Shown: positions 1-8,889, counted from the stretch's first letter. The stretch is 51,472 nucleotides of DNA from Thalassotalea sp. ND16A (GCF_000764205.1 NZ_JQDZ01000021.1:1-51472), one strand, 5' to 3'. Notes: generated by a model from the letters alone, not told the origin. Made by a program: numbers and translations.

Positions 1-25
1 ATGAGAAAAACAATTAAAAGTTGAC

Positions 26-130
26 GCATCGTGAACACTTGCGCTAAAAATTAAAGAAGGTTACGCGTTAAAAATTCAGGTGTTCACGATAAACCGGAAT
101 CGGTGTTCACGTTCGCCGGAATATGCATGC
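26..130. repeat. Clustered TTCACG/CCGGAAT motifs, possible IS21-like end
   Basis: Two adjacent direct repeats (79-100 and 102-122) share GGTGTTCACG, a 4-5 base spacer and CCGGAAT. An inverted copy of GTGTTCACGAT lies at 28-38. The second repeat continues into ATATGCAT, and an inverted copy of that whole block lies at 1306-1332. Serial transposase-binding repeats near an end are known from IS21-family elements, and these remind me of them, but no transposase gene is in the window and the assignment is inference. A 62-codon minus-strand reading frame over 84-272 is probably just open sequence across the repeats. Confidence 0.5.
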
Positions 131-197
131 CAATTGGCCCCCCATACTCAACTACTTTAATTTCCTTTCCTATGATCTTCATATCCTCAACAGGCAC

Positions 198-262
198 AAA
201 CCAGTCGAATTCGACTGGTTTAAAATATACCAATGTGCATATTTTGCACGTTGGTAATTCAG
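198..262. repeat. Double-palindrome repeat, copy A
   Basis: A perfect 24-base palindrome (198-221, centre GTCGAATTCGAC, arms AAACCA/TGGTTT) is followed after 7 bases by a second hairpin (229-255, arms ACCAATGTGCA and TGCACGTTGGT, loop TATTT) and then AATTCAG. A diverged copy lies at 9699-9764 with the same 7-base spacing, and its arms changed in a compensatory manner. A repeat acting as DNA cruciform or RNA hairpin is likely; its function is unknown. Confidence 0.7.
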
Positions 263-330
263 CTTTTGGCACAGAAGATTTACGACCACTGAAGCGTGAA
301 TAGTTTTTTATTTTTTACATACAAATGTAA

Positions 331-666
331 CTACAAAACTAGTGGCAATAGTTTTAGTTTTAACAGCCTAACCAATTCCTGATCCATGAATTGATACCTG
401 TCTTCAATATCTATATTGCTAATTTTACGAAGGAATTTATCACCTGTATATTCAATGATTCTGTCTAAATGCATTTTCTCGAACACAAAAACTTTATCTG
501 CCCACTCCAATAATTCTTCGGTGCACAACTGCGAATCATTCATCGCGGTATATTTTGCACTGAGTCCCGCCGATTTATATGTGTTGTTATCACCGATATT
601 TGTAAATAATACCTCAGCGGATTTGCTGCGGTTGATATTAGCGGTGCACAAAAATAAGATGTTCAC
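331..666 (-). CDS. Low-molecular-weight protein tyrosine phosphatase-like protein
   Basis: A short protein of about 111 residues that opens directly with the phosphatase P-loop: NILFLCTANINRSKSAE contains the CX5R signature (C-TANIN-R) followed by Ser, as in low-molecular-weight tyrosine phosphatases. Near the C-terminus, IDIEDRYQFMDQEL supplies the acidic segment typical of the small COG4551-type predicted phosphatases, which are also about this size. I chose the GTG at 666 because AGG lies about 7 bases upstream and the P-loop follows immediately; a TTG at 681 is the alternative. Its substrate is unknown. It sits with the next minus-strand gene inside a pair of inverted TTCACG/CCGGAAT motifs, suggesting transferred cargo. 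Confidence 0.7.
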   Translation of the reverse strand: MNILFLCTANINRSKSAEVLFTNIGDNNTYKSAGLSAKYTAMNDSQLCTEELLEWADKVFVFEKMHLDRIIEYTGDKFLRKISNIDIEDRYQFMDQELVRLLKLKLLPLVL

Positions 667-941
667 ATGAAACCTAATCAATAACTTAACTTATGCTAAG
701 TATACAATGTTAAAGCGTCGTTAATGCGACATTGCTGACGTAAAGTAGGTTATAAAATTAGTTGGCAGAATAGTCTGTTTAATGATCCCTCAACAGACAT
801 TACTGTAGTGACGCAAAGAATTAAGTGGCAAAATTACTACGCCACTACAGAAGTTTTTTTGTTAAATAGATAATAATTTAATCGATGCATTTACAAAGTT
901 TATGGAACCGTAAATCAGAGTGACGTTTCAAGAGATAAAAA
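667..941. other. Gene-free stretch
   Basis: About 275 bases between two minus-strand genes. The near-repeat TGACGTAAAGTAGG / TGACGCAAAGAATTAAG (733-750, 809-826) and the inverted pair GTAGTGACGC / CGCCACTACA (804-849) are visible, but there is no convincing coding potential, promoter or terminator. Confidence 0.4.
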
Positions 942-1289
942 TCATTCGCTTTTCCACATGAATGTATAACTAAATAACCTCAAATTATGTTCAATAGTGT
1001 TCACAAACCAAGTGGTAAATAATGGTTTTCCTCTCAGTACTCCTATTTCAATAGGATCTATTTTACCTTCTCCGGTTTGGTTATCAGAATTGTATAAACT
1101 GATCACAAGTTCATTGCCAACCATTTCTCCTACAAACCTAGGCTTGTACAAATCCCTTTTAAATTTGTATTTTATAACAAGAGATCCTAATTTAAATTTA
1201 ATTTCCTCTTCCGTTAAATGAACAACTCCTGAAGAAATTATTTCAAAGTTTTCTGTGGTAATTTGTACGGGAAGTTTTTTATCTTGCAT
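942..1289 (-). CDS. Small uncharacterised protein, DUF6864-like
   Basis: About 115 residues, with no signal peptide or membrane segment. The alternating hydrophobic pattern, a central ELVISLYNSDNQTGEGKIDPI-like segment (about 65-85) and a C-terminal LFSYTF strand suggest an all-beta fold. This resembles my recollection of DUF6864, a family without assigned function often found in accessory regions; I am only moderately sure. The ATG at 1289 is preferred over a TTG at 1301 because GAGG lies about 7 bases upstream. The start lies only 17 bases inside the right-hand inverted TTCACG/CCGGAAT motif, so its promoter may lie in that repeat. It reads toward the phosphatase-like gene, 275 bases away. 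Confidence 0.5.
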   Translation of the reverse strand: MQDKKLPVQITTENFEIISSGVVHLTEEEIKFKLGSLVIKYKFKRDLYKPRFVGEMVGNELVISLYNSDNQTGEGKIDPIEIGVLRGKPLFTTWFVNTIEHNLRLFSYTFMWKSE

Positions 1290-1305
1290 AGCGAACCTCA
1301 ATTAT

Positions 1306-1332
1306 ATGCATATTCCGGAGCATCGTGAATAC
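1306..1332 (-). repeat. Inverted copy of TTCACG/CCGGAATATGCAT motif
   Basis: Read on the minus strand this is GTATTCACGATGCTCCGGAA followed by TATGCAT. It matches 103-128 on the plus strand apart from one substitution, a different spacer and one extra base. The pair forms an inverted repeat around about 1.2 kb with two genes. It may be the right boundary of a small mobile unit. Confidence 0.5.
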
Positions 1333-1467
1333 TTACCTACTATTTGATCTTATGCATACAATTTTATTCGTAAAGTGACCTTCAATTAATAAAAAACATA
1401 CACATAATTAAAGTCTTCCCTGCTTTAATACATCAAAACAAACTGCTCTTCTTTGTATGGAATAAAG

Positions 1468-2568
1468 TTAACTAGAATCTTTCTGGAAACTTAAAATAAT
1501 TCTAGAATTATCTACATGTTCAGAATGAATGTTGAAATTTTTATTCAGTGTGGCTAACAATAAATTAATATCGCCAGTTTGAAATCTGCCAATAATCTTA
1601 ACTTTTTTGACTTTTTCACCACTTAACTCTAATTTCCACGGAGAATAACGACTAATTTCTTCAATAGCTTCTTGTAAAGATTCACCTTTAAAAACAATTT
1701 TACCTTCCATCCAAGAAAGCTTTGTTTCTATTTCTTTATTGATTTTTTCAATTGTTACTTTTGATGCTTTGAATTTTTCATTTAAATTTAAATTGATTTT
1801 TTCGCCAGCTGTTATGGCTAATATTGACCCTTTATCATCATTAATAAACTTGCTTAATTTACCAATAATACTGTCCTTGTCAGGTTCAGGGTTATCTAAC
1901 AGTTCAGAAACTACAACAGTACCTTCAGTAACTAACAGTTCAATAGCAACATTATTATAATTTTGCACATTAAATGCGGTACCAATAGCTTCAATGGTTT
2001 TATCGCCCGCATGAACTAAGAATTTACGATCCTTGTTATGAGCGACATCAATATGCACTTCACCATGCTCAAGCACTAAATTACGCTGAGAATGAGTATA
2101 TTCAACACTGACTTTACTATTAGTATTCAACGTTATTATCGAGTTGTCAGGCAGTTTGATAGTAGAGTGCTCACCTATTTTAGTACGATAAGTCGCAACT
2201 AATTCCTTGTATTCAGTGGATGAATTTTGTTGTACAAGTTTGTTACCTGTGGGACTAACATAATAAAAACTAGCGATTAGACAGAATAATACCGACGCGG
2301 CTATCTTATAAAAGCCCGTTTGGTTGTACCATTTTTTACTGCTGTTTTTATAAGGAAATACATCGGAAAGTTGCGCTAAAACATCTAAGTTATCCCACAT
2401 TGAAGCCATTTCTAAAAATGTCTCTTTATGTTTAACGGATTGCCCTAACCATTTTTTTAAACTAGCCTCTCTTTCTGGAGTTAGTCCACGATCAACTTCC
2501 GCAAGCCAATGAAGTGCCTGATCTAAAATCTGATCATCATTAGGTAATTGGATAACATTATTTTTCAT
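1468..2568 (-). CDS. FecR-family anti-sigma factor
   Basis: A 366-residue FecR-type regulator. Residues 14-60 form the cytoplasmic N-terminal domain (ALHWLAEVDRGLTPEREASL, then a WD motif near 58). One membrane segment (about 88-105) follows, and then a periplasmic FecR domain with TIKLPDNSIITLNTNS and GEVHIDVAHNKDRKFLVHAG (about 135-190). The C-terminus resembles the STN-like signalling domain of FecR (about 285-360). In this family the periplasmic part senses the N-terminal domain of a ligand-loaded TonB receptor and controls its ECF sigma factor. The start is decided by a near-perfect AGGAGG located in the last codons of the upstream sigma factor gene, giving tight translational coupling. 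The likely partner receptor, which carries an STN domain, is encoded at 4828-8037. Confidence 0.9.
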   Translation of the reverse strand: MKNNVIQLPNDDQILDQALHWLAEVDRGLTPEREASLKKWLGQSVKHKETFLEMASMWDNLDVLAQLSDVFPYKNSSKKWYNQTGFYKIAASVLFCLIASFYYVSPTGNKLVQQNSSTEYKELVATYRTKIGEHSTIKLPDNSIITLNTNSKVSVEYTHSQRNLVLEHGEVHIDVAHNKDRKFLVHAGDKTIEAIGTAFNVQNYNNVAIELLVTEGTVVVSELLDNPEPDKDSIIGKLSKFINDDKGSILAITAGEKINLNLNEKFKASKVTIEKINKEIETKLSWMEGKIVFKGESLQEAIEEISRYSPWKLELSGEKVKKVKIIGRFQTGDINLLLATLNKNFNIHSEHVDNSRIILSFQKDSS

Positions 2569-2569
2569 A

Positions 2570-3127
2570 TTAACCTCCTACGTTAATTTGAAGCTTTGAT
2601 TGACCATGTTTTTTTGCTTTATCCATATGATTTTTTAGTCGTTTCATGCCACTTACTACATGATTATCGACAGTTTTAATACTTATATTAAGTTCCTTGG
2701 CAATTTCGAATTGAGTAAAACCATAAACTTTTTTCAATACGAAAACCTTTTGACACTGTTTAGGCATGCTTCTTATAACGGAGCAAAAATTACCAAAACT
2801 TTCATGAGTAACAGCATATTCGAACGTCGGATTATTCTCTTCCACTGGGTATTCGTATTCATCTTCTACGCCATCAGCTAACTTAACTTCTGATTTTTTG
2901 TTGTAATCTAAAGCTAAATTTTTTGCAATCGTATATAACAGCGATCGATGATGCTTTTTATTATCACTGCTCTCTGATTGATTATTTTCTAATAGGCATA
3001 ACTTTACATAAGCTTCTTGAACTATGTCTTCAACTTCTGAAGGGGGAGCCATTTTAGAAATATAACTCATAACATTTGGCCTAATAGACAAAAACGAGTG
3101 AACTAAACTGAACTTCTTTTTTAGCAT
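2570..3127 (-). CDS. ECF RNA polymerase sigma factor, FecI type
   Basis: A 185-residue extracytoplasmic-function sigma factor. Region 2 is represented by VEDIVQEAYVKL (about 32-43) and region 4 by a helix-turn-helix, FTQFEIAKELNISIKTVDNHV, near residues 136-156. The C-terminal domain is preceded by PKQCQKVFVLKKVYG, the usual lead-in of FecI-like sigma factors. It is followed at once by fecR (1 base between stop and start), the standard sigma/anti-sigma pair for cell-surface signalling. The likely target is the promoter of the TonB receptor gene 5 kb upstream, and perhaps its own promoter; I cannot point to a specific promoter sequence. No terminator is obvious in the 103 bases separating it from the halogenase gene. 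Confidence 0.92.
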   Translation of the reverse strand: MLKKKFSLVHSFLSIRPNVMSYISKMAPPSEVEDIVQEAYVKLCLLENNQSESSDNKKHHRSLLYTIAKNLALDYNKKSEVKLADGVEDEYEYPVEENNPTFEYAVTHESFGNFCSVIRSMPKQCQKVFVLKKVYGFTQFEIAKELNISIKTVDNHVVSGMKRLKNHMDKAKKHGQSKLQINVGG

Positions 3128-3230
3128 TTATTCATTACGATTAACCTGACGTATTTATTAAACGAATCATAACATTTTTTACCCTAGTCTATTTTTTATT
3201 AATTATTAAACTACGTTGATGTGAATAAAA

Positions 3231-4739
3231 TCATGTAGAGGTTAATAGTCTAGTTATATATTCGTCATGGGTCATCAGCTGTTGAACATTATTTCTTAAT
3301 GCAGTTTCACTCTCGGTTAATATTTTTTGTATTAACTTAAAATTTGAAGCATCAACTGTAGGATCGTAACTATTAGGTGTAACTCCCATTCCTTCAAGAA
3401 CTGCATACCAACTATCAGAAGCAAATAAATCTAAATCGTTTCGCATTAACCGCCCTTGGCTTTTAAATAACGCGAGTTTATTTTGAAGTGAATCAGGAAT
3501 AGCTGTATGTTGCCACATTTTCCAAAAAGCAGAATCATTACGTTTACTTACACAATAATGCAAAACAATGAAGTCTCTAATGCTGTCATACTCAGCATCC
3601 ATCAAACGATTGTATTCATTTTGCGTAACATCAGCTAAATTATGATCAGGCAACATCTGTACGAAATTTAGGATTCCTTTCATTATTAGATGAATGCCAG
3701 TTGACTCTAGGGGCTCTAAGAAACCTGAAGATAAACCAACAGATAAACAGTTTTTATACCAAAACCTTTTACTTTTACCTGTAGTAAAACGCATAATTTT
3801 AGGGTCATTAATTGGTTTTTCAGTAACTGTACTGGTTAACAAATCTATTGCTTGCTGATCACTACAAAAATCTTGGCTAAAGACAAAGCCATTACCCGTA
3901 CGATTTTGTAAAGGTATGCGCCATCTCCAACCATTTTCATGTGCTGTTGATTCAGTATAGGGTGCAAGTATTGACATTTTTTCGGTTTGCATAACCGCTG
4001 CGCTATTCACCGGCAAATAATGCTGCCAATCATCAAAACCCACTCTTAGTGTTTTTTGCATGAGTAAGCTACGTTGCCCGCTACAATCGATAAAAAAATC
4101 ACTGGTTATCTGTTGAACATTATTCAAGTTTAAGCTTTTAATTCTGCCATCTTCATGTTGTTCAACATCGTGTACATGGGCTTTAATCAATTTAACGCCT
4201 TTCGCTTGAGCATATTCAGCTAAAAATTTAGCGGCTAAACCGGCATCAAAATGTAGAGCATAAGCAGAACTTGATAAATTATTAGGATTTTTGGGGTCTG
4301 GAATAAAAAAACGGTTTTCTTTTGCCATCGCAATGGCTGGTGAAAAATCAGTTAATGCGAATTTACCACCATGAATATTGCTCTTTAACCAATGTTGATA
4401 AAATTCTTTACCATCAATTTTACTGCCTATTTTACCAAAGGGATGCCAGTAATCTTGACCTTGTTGATGCCAATCAACAAACTTAATTGCTAATTTGAAC
4501 GTTGCATTAGTCTTAGTAATAAAATCTTGCTTAGAAATATTTAAAAAAGATAACAAATCAACAAACGAAGGGATAGTGGCTTCACCTACTCCAACTGTTG
4601 GTATGTCAGGAGACTCAACTAAGGTAATTGAAACACCGGTATTTTGTAATGTATGACTCAATACTGCTGCTGATATCCAGCCTGCCGTGCCACCACCAAC
4701 AATAACATAAGACTTTAATGGTCGATGTTCTGTAGACAT
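3231..4739 (-). CDS. Flavin-dependent tryptophan halogenase family protein
   Basis: A 502-residue protein of the PrnA/tryptophan-halogenase family. It has a Rossmann FADH2-binding motif (VIVGGGTAG, 12-20), the family sequence VGEATIPSF (51-59) and a lysine in TFKLAIKF (K82) at the place of the catalytic lysine of PrnA. It also carries the WxWxIP motif (WRWRIP, 271-276) and LEPLESTGIH (341-350), whose Glu-Ser matches the substrate-site pair. All diagnostic residues are present, so it may be active, although members found beside TonB receptors in marine and Caulobacter-type genomes have no established substrate. It needs a flavin reductase, which is not in this window. It lies downstream of the receptor gene and is separated from it by a hairpin terminator. 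Confidence 0.9.
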   Translation of the reverse strand: MSTEHRPLKSYVIVGGGTAGWISAAVLSHTLQNTGVSITLVESPDIPTVGVGEATIPSFVDLLSFLNISKQDFITKTNATFKLAIKFVDWHQQGQDYWHPFGKIGSKIDGKEFYQHWLKSNIHGGKFALTDFSPAIAMAKENRFFIPDPKNPNNLSSSAYALHFDAGLAAKFLAEYAQAKGVKLIKAHVHDVEQHEDGRIKSLNLNNVQQITSDFFIDCSGQRSLLMQKTLRVGFDDWQHYLPVNSAAVMQTEKMSILAPYTESTAHENGWRWRIPLQNRTGNGFVFSQDFCSDQQAIDLLTSTVTEKPINDPKIMRFTTGKSKRFWYKNCLSVGLSSGFLEPLESTGIHLIMKGILNFVQMLPDHNLADVTQNEYNRLMDAEYDSIRDFIVLHYCVSKRNDSAFWKMWQHTAIPDSLQNKLALFKSQGRLMRNDLDLFASDSWYAVLEGMGVTPNSYDPTVDASNFKLIQKILTESETALRNNVQQLMTHDEYITRLLTST

Positions 4740-4784
4740 AATGCTTTTATTCTCTATACAATTTTATGTTCAATAAATCGATAT

Positions 4785-4813
4785 AAAAAACAGAGGCTCT
4801 ATGAGCCCCTGTT
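4785..4813 (-). terminator. Rho-independent terminator or attenuator after the TonB receptor gene
   Basis: On the minus strand AACAGGGGCTC, loop ATA, GAGCCTCTGTT (one G-T pair) is followed by six T. It lies 15 bases after the receptor stop codon and before the halogenase gene, so it should reduce or stop read-through from receptor to halogenase. Confidence 0.85.
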
Positions 4814-4827
4814 ATATTTAAGTAAGG

Positions 4828-7800
4828 TTAAAATTTAACTCTTACTCCTGCTTGGTAACGTACACCTGCATATTCAACTTTAGTAACACGAGAGTCAATA
4901 TCAACATACTCAACTCGTCCTTCATCAGTTAAGTTAATACCCTCCAAAGAAACGGTAAATGTTTCGTTAATATCGTACGAAATACTTGCATCTAACTGTC
5001 CGTAAGCCTCTGTATGTACTGGTAAAGCTGCTGCAACACTCTCATCAGCGCCATCTCTAGCATGCATAAAATCATCACGCCAGTTATAGGCTATTCTTGC
5101 TTGCAATCCGTCTTGATCATAAAAAGCAATCAGGTTATAAGAATTTTTAGCGAATCCTTCTAATGCATTACCTGGATCAGTAATACCCGGTTGGTTAAAT
5201 GGTTCAGCACCATCATCTTCACTATCTGCATAGGTATAATTTGCTTGCACACCAAAGCCACTTAAAAAGCCAGGTAGGTAATCAAAATAATGCAATGCAC
5301 TTAATTCAACACCATTTACTGTACCACCACTACGATTTTGTTTATTCGTGGTGGTTTCTGGTAAAACGCCGTCAGTAACACGTTCTAACACGTCTTGGTC
5401 GATAACAGCGTCACCACTGTAAGGTGCTTGGTTACTTTGTGTTGAAATAAAATCGGTTATATCTTTATAAAAATAGGCAATAGAGTAAGCGTTACCATTC
5501 TCTTTATAATACTCAAGTGATAAATCAAATTGATTAACTTTATAAGGTTCTAAAAATGGATTACCTGATTGTGTAGTAATTTGCCCGGTATTATCTACAT
5601 TAATACTTTTGTTAACGCCGGTATCACTAATTGCTGGACGTGAAATTGTTTGCGCTATGGCTGTACGAAGGAATAAACCATCATTCAAGTCAAAATTGAT
5701 ATTAACACTGGGCAATAAATACTGATTATCTGAATCTTGACTAAGTGGAAGTGCTTCAGAATAGGTAGTGTCTAATCGTAACTCAGAATCATTTGAGCTA
5801 GGGTTAATTTTTATCGTTAATAACTCTTGACTAAAACCATGGGCAGTATTTTCAATACTAATATAACGTAAGCCCGCATTACCAGACCAAGTATAGTCAC
5901 CAATTTCACCGAACATATTTACCCGCGCATAAGCAGAATAGGTAGTTTCATCATTTTCATATGAAGGAGCCGCATCAAAAGACTCTTCATTCCATTTTTG
6001 ACCTGACGCTAATAACGGCGCACCTAATTCATCATCGACTCGCCATCCTGTCGTCGGATCATTGTACCAATTTTTTTCGCCGATACTTTGTACCCCCTCA
6101 ATATAGGCATCCAAATCTTTAATAACTATCCAGCTTCGAGGAAAATCACCAGATTCATTACTTAAATAACCAGGGTTGTCGCTTAAACCAAATATTTCTT
6201 CAGGGTTATCAAAGGTCACATTAGGAGCACCGCCACAAGGGGTACAATGACCACCACCATTATTAAGACTATAGGCATAATTGCTTGTAGTGCGATCTAA
6301 ATAAGCAACACCAACTTGCACTGATTCAAATAAATCTGAATCTAATTCATAAGTAGTATCAAGTTTCAGTTCTGTAACTTCATCTTCAATCTCATTAGTA
6401 TTTGCACCATTCCAATGGCCACGAATGCCGTCTATATCATTAACGTCAATTGTTGAAGTGGTATTTAATACATCCCCGGCGCCATAATCCAAAGTAATTT
6501 CACGACCATCGGGATCATCGGGTAAGGTAAAATGAGGAATATATTCTCTATTAATATGAGTAGCTTCGGCAGTTGAAAAAGAAGCGTCAAACTCAACCGT
6601 TAATTTATCCTTAACGTAAAGAGTATTGAAACCATAAGACAAAGACGTTGAGTCTTCACCCAAAGTACGGTTTAAGCCATCAATATTGTTATCGGTAATA
6701 TTTGCACGAATTAAGGTTTCATTGTCATCAATTACTGCACTGTTATATTGTGTTGCCTGAGTTGGAATTTGTATGCCAAGGCTTGAAACTTGACGATCTA
6801 AATCAGTAAATAAAACATCAAATGAAGTAACGATATTATTTGTAGGTGCCCATTGAAAAACTAAATTTGCGCCAGTTCTTTTGCGATTTTCATCATGGCT
6901 TTCAAAAGCAGCTCGACCTGGACGTCTAAAACCTTCTGCATCAGGAAGAACATTGCCGTCTAAATCTTTAACATCATCAGTTAAACCTTCTGGAAGACTA
7001 TATAACTCATGCCAACGGTTAGTACGATATTTATCGATACGACTATCCGTTTCTTTTGTCGATAATCCGAATAAAACACCAAAGGTATCATCAGCAAAAG
7101 TATTACTAATAACACCTGAAAATTCAGGGTTTGATTCTTCGGATAAATCGTTATAGTTCGCTTTAGCTGAACCAAGTGCATGAAAACCAGGGCTGTTAAA
7201 TGGTTTCGCCGTATTAATATTGATATATGCACCAATACTGCCGGCAGTTAAATCAGCCGTTGGTGTTTTCTTTACATCAATACCAGAAATCAATTCAGAT
7301 GCTAAAACTTGAAAGTCAAAATCTCGTCCACCATCAGTTGTCGCTAACGTACGGTCATTGATTTTTACCACATTAAATTTAGGGCCAAAGCCGCGAACAG
7401 TGACTTTTGAACCTTCACCATTTTCTCGTGAAATTGTGACGCCAGTGATACGTTGAAGTGATTCTGCAGCATTTTGATCTGGAAACTTACCTATATCTTC
7501 CGCAACAATACTATCTTGAATACCGCTAGCATCTTGTTTTAATGACATTGCTTTAGTTAAGGCGCTGCGAACCCCGGTAACTTGAACAACTTCAATCTCA
7601 TCCGTATTGTTTTCTTCTGCTGATATGTTTGTGCCTAGAAGGGTCGTTGACGTTACGGCTGCAATAACTGCCTTCGATATTTGACTTTTTTTCATCATGT
7701 CTATTGTCTCTTTATATTGGTCATCTATTATAATTATTAGCTGGCCTTGCTCATCGACATGTGCTTTCAAACCGGAATTGCTTAGCATAATATCTAATGC

Positions 7801-8037
7801 TTCACTAACCGTATAAACCCCTTTTATCTTATGAATGTGTTTTCCCTGTACAACATCAAAAGGTAAAATAAATGTAAGGTCCGCTTGTTCTGCAAATTCA
7901 ATGAGTGATAACTCAGCTTTTTTTGTGTGAACATCAAAGTTATATTTTTTTTCTGTAATTAGCTCTTTTGACCAAGTTTCTGTCGACATTGACATCAACA
8001 AAGTAAAAGTAGCACTACAAAAAATTAACTTTTTCAT
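4828..8037 (-). CDS. TonB-dependent outer-membrane receptor with STN signalling domain
   Basis: About 1069 residues from the chosen ATG at 8037, which has AAAGGG just upstream and begins a clean signal peptide (MKKLIFCSATFTLLMSMS). An in-frame ATG 48 bases earlier would bury that leader. Residues about 33-105 form an STN domain, which in this family contacts a FecR protein. The plug starts near 150 (IEVVQVTGVRSAL, possible TonB box; then GKFPDQNAAESLQRITGV), and the 22-strand barrel ends in VRVKF with the terminal Phe expected for outer-membrane insertion. The oddity is a second leader-like segment at 115-140 (MKKSQISKAVIAAVTSTTLL, then GTNISA) between STN and plug. The substrate is unknown; Caulobacter-type receptors of this sort usually carry sugars or other large nutrients. 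It probably signals to the FecR/FecI pair at 1468-3127. Confidence 0.92.
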   Translation of the reverse strand: MKKLIFCSATFTLLMSMSTETWSKELITEKKYNFDVHTKKAELSLIEFAEQADLTFILPFDVVQGKHIHKIKGVYTVSEALDIMLSNSGLKAHVDEQGQLIIIIDDQYKETIDMMKKSQISKAVIAAVTSTTLLGTNISAEENNTDEIEVVQVTGVRSALTKAMSLKQDASGIQDSIVAEDIGKFPDQNAAESLQRITGVTISRENGEGSKVTVRGFGPKFNVVKINDRTLATTDGGRDFDFQVLASELISGIDVKKTPTADLTAGSIGAYININTAKPFNSPGFHALGSAKANYNDLSEESNPEFSGVISNTFADDTFGVLFGLSTKETDSRIDKYRTNRWHELYSLPEGLTDDVKDLDGNVLPDAEGFRRPGRAAFESHDENRKRTGANLVFQWAPTNNIVTSFDVLFTDLDRQVSSLGIQIPTQATQYNSAVIDDNETLIRANITDNNIDGLNRTLGEDSTSLSYGFNTLYVKDKLTVEFDASFSTAEATHINREYIPHFTLPDDPDGREITLDYGAGDVLNTTSTIDVNDIDGIRGHWNGANTNEIEDEVTELKLDTTYELDSDLFESVQVGVAYLDRTTSNYAYSLNNGGGHCTPCGGAPNVTFDNPEEIFGLSDNPGYLSNESGDFPRSWIVIKDLDAYIEGVQSIGEKNWYNDPTTGWRVDDELGAPLLASGQKWNEESFDAAPSYENDETTYSAYARVNMFGEIGDYTWSGNAGLRYISIENTAHGFSQELLTIKINPSSNDSELRLDTTYSEALPLSQDSDNQYLLPSVNINFDLNDGLFLRTAIAQTISRPAISDTGVNKSINVDNTGQITTQSGNPFLEPYKVNQFDLSLEYYKENGNAYSIAYFYKDITDFISTQSNQAPYSGDAVIDQDVLERVTDGVLPETTTNKQNRSGGTVNGVELSALHYFDYLPGFLSGFGVQANYTYADSEDDGAEPFNQPGITDPGNALEGFAKNSYNLIAFYDQDGLQARIAYNWRDDFMHARDGADESVAAALPVHTEAYGQLDASISYDINETFTVSLEGINLTDEGRVEYVDIDSRVTKVEYAGVRYQAGVRVKF

Positions 8038-8889
8038 CTGACCCTTTATTTTTACTAAGGGCATTTGTTTAAACGATTGAGACAAGCGAATACCTTACTA
8101 TTTTTTATTTTTTATTTTTTATTTTTTATTAATCTATCAATTAAGATAAAATAATATGAATGTGTACAATTGTTTATCATTATAAACGACCCTCTTTTGA
8201 TTCACATATCGAGACAGTTTCAGCATGCTCGATTTTCATAATAATGTGCTTTGATTTCATAATATAAATACAACAACTTTAAGACACTTACTTTGATTTA
8301 TACCTTAACTGGATTTCCAATACTTTGCTAGGTTGTATTGGTTAACTAAATTAGTGGAATTTAATAGATATTTATCAACTCATTTAATTTCAGAAATAGT
8401 GCCATGCAATCAATTTATTCTCTGGTGGAGTTTCTTGCTCTATTTACCACATTTAGTATTTAAAAGGAGTGATCTGGGATTGTTTTTTAAATTGTGATGG
8501 GTTAGAAAAAAAGTTCATAGATAATGTCAGTAATAGAACGTTCTGTTTGACTGATTAATCTTACTGCACTATATAACTTATGCCGTAAACTATACTCAGT
8601 AAAATTACATCTAAATAATTTTACATGTTTTCATGGCTCAAATGAAGAAAGCAACGAAAATGGAATACAAAAAGGAATAAAACAAACATTCTATGGCGTT
8701 TCGTGTCCCAGAGTGTCATAGATGCGTAAAATTAATGACAGTTATATGATCGGAAAGTTGACCTTTCCTATCAGTACCTCTTTATGTCGCCTTAGCGAAG
8801 AAAACTGTCGTCGCAATATGGATTATATAGAGCCGATTTATAGTCAATTAAAGCGGTATTTTAAATTAAGTAATATTTATTCCAATAAA
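8038..8889. other. Gene-poor intergenic region with receptor promoter
   Basis: About 850 AT-rich bases between the receptor gene and the truncated DUF262 gene. The receptor promoter must lie at the left end, next to a heptad repeat at 8101-8128. A 61-codon plus-strand frame at 8722-8907 (with NCRRNMDYIEPIYSQLKRYF) has no visible ribosome-binding site, follows a stop directly and overlaps the DUF262 end. It may be a gene remnant. No RNA gene or mobile element was recognised. Confidence 0.5.
8101..8128. repeat. TTTTTTA heptad tandem repeat (4 copies)
   Basis: Four uninterrupted copies of TTTTTTA lie 64-91 bases upstream of the chosen receptor start codon. Simple repeats at this distance can vary by slippage and alter promoter spacing, so phase-variable expression of the receptor is possible; this is inference. 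Confidence 0.85.

Noticed and set aside
84-272. Minus-strand 62-codon frame with a CxxC motif
   Set aside because: It runs through the palindrome and the TTCACG repeats, has a GTG start without a ribosome site, and the corresponding sequence at 9.7 kb has stops. It looks like open sequence over repeats.
4740-4827. Promoter for the halogenase gene between receptor and halogenase
   Set aside because: A terminator is clear there, but no -35/-10 pair convincing enough to report was found in the AT-rich remainder.
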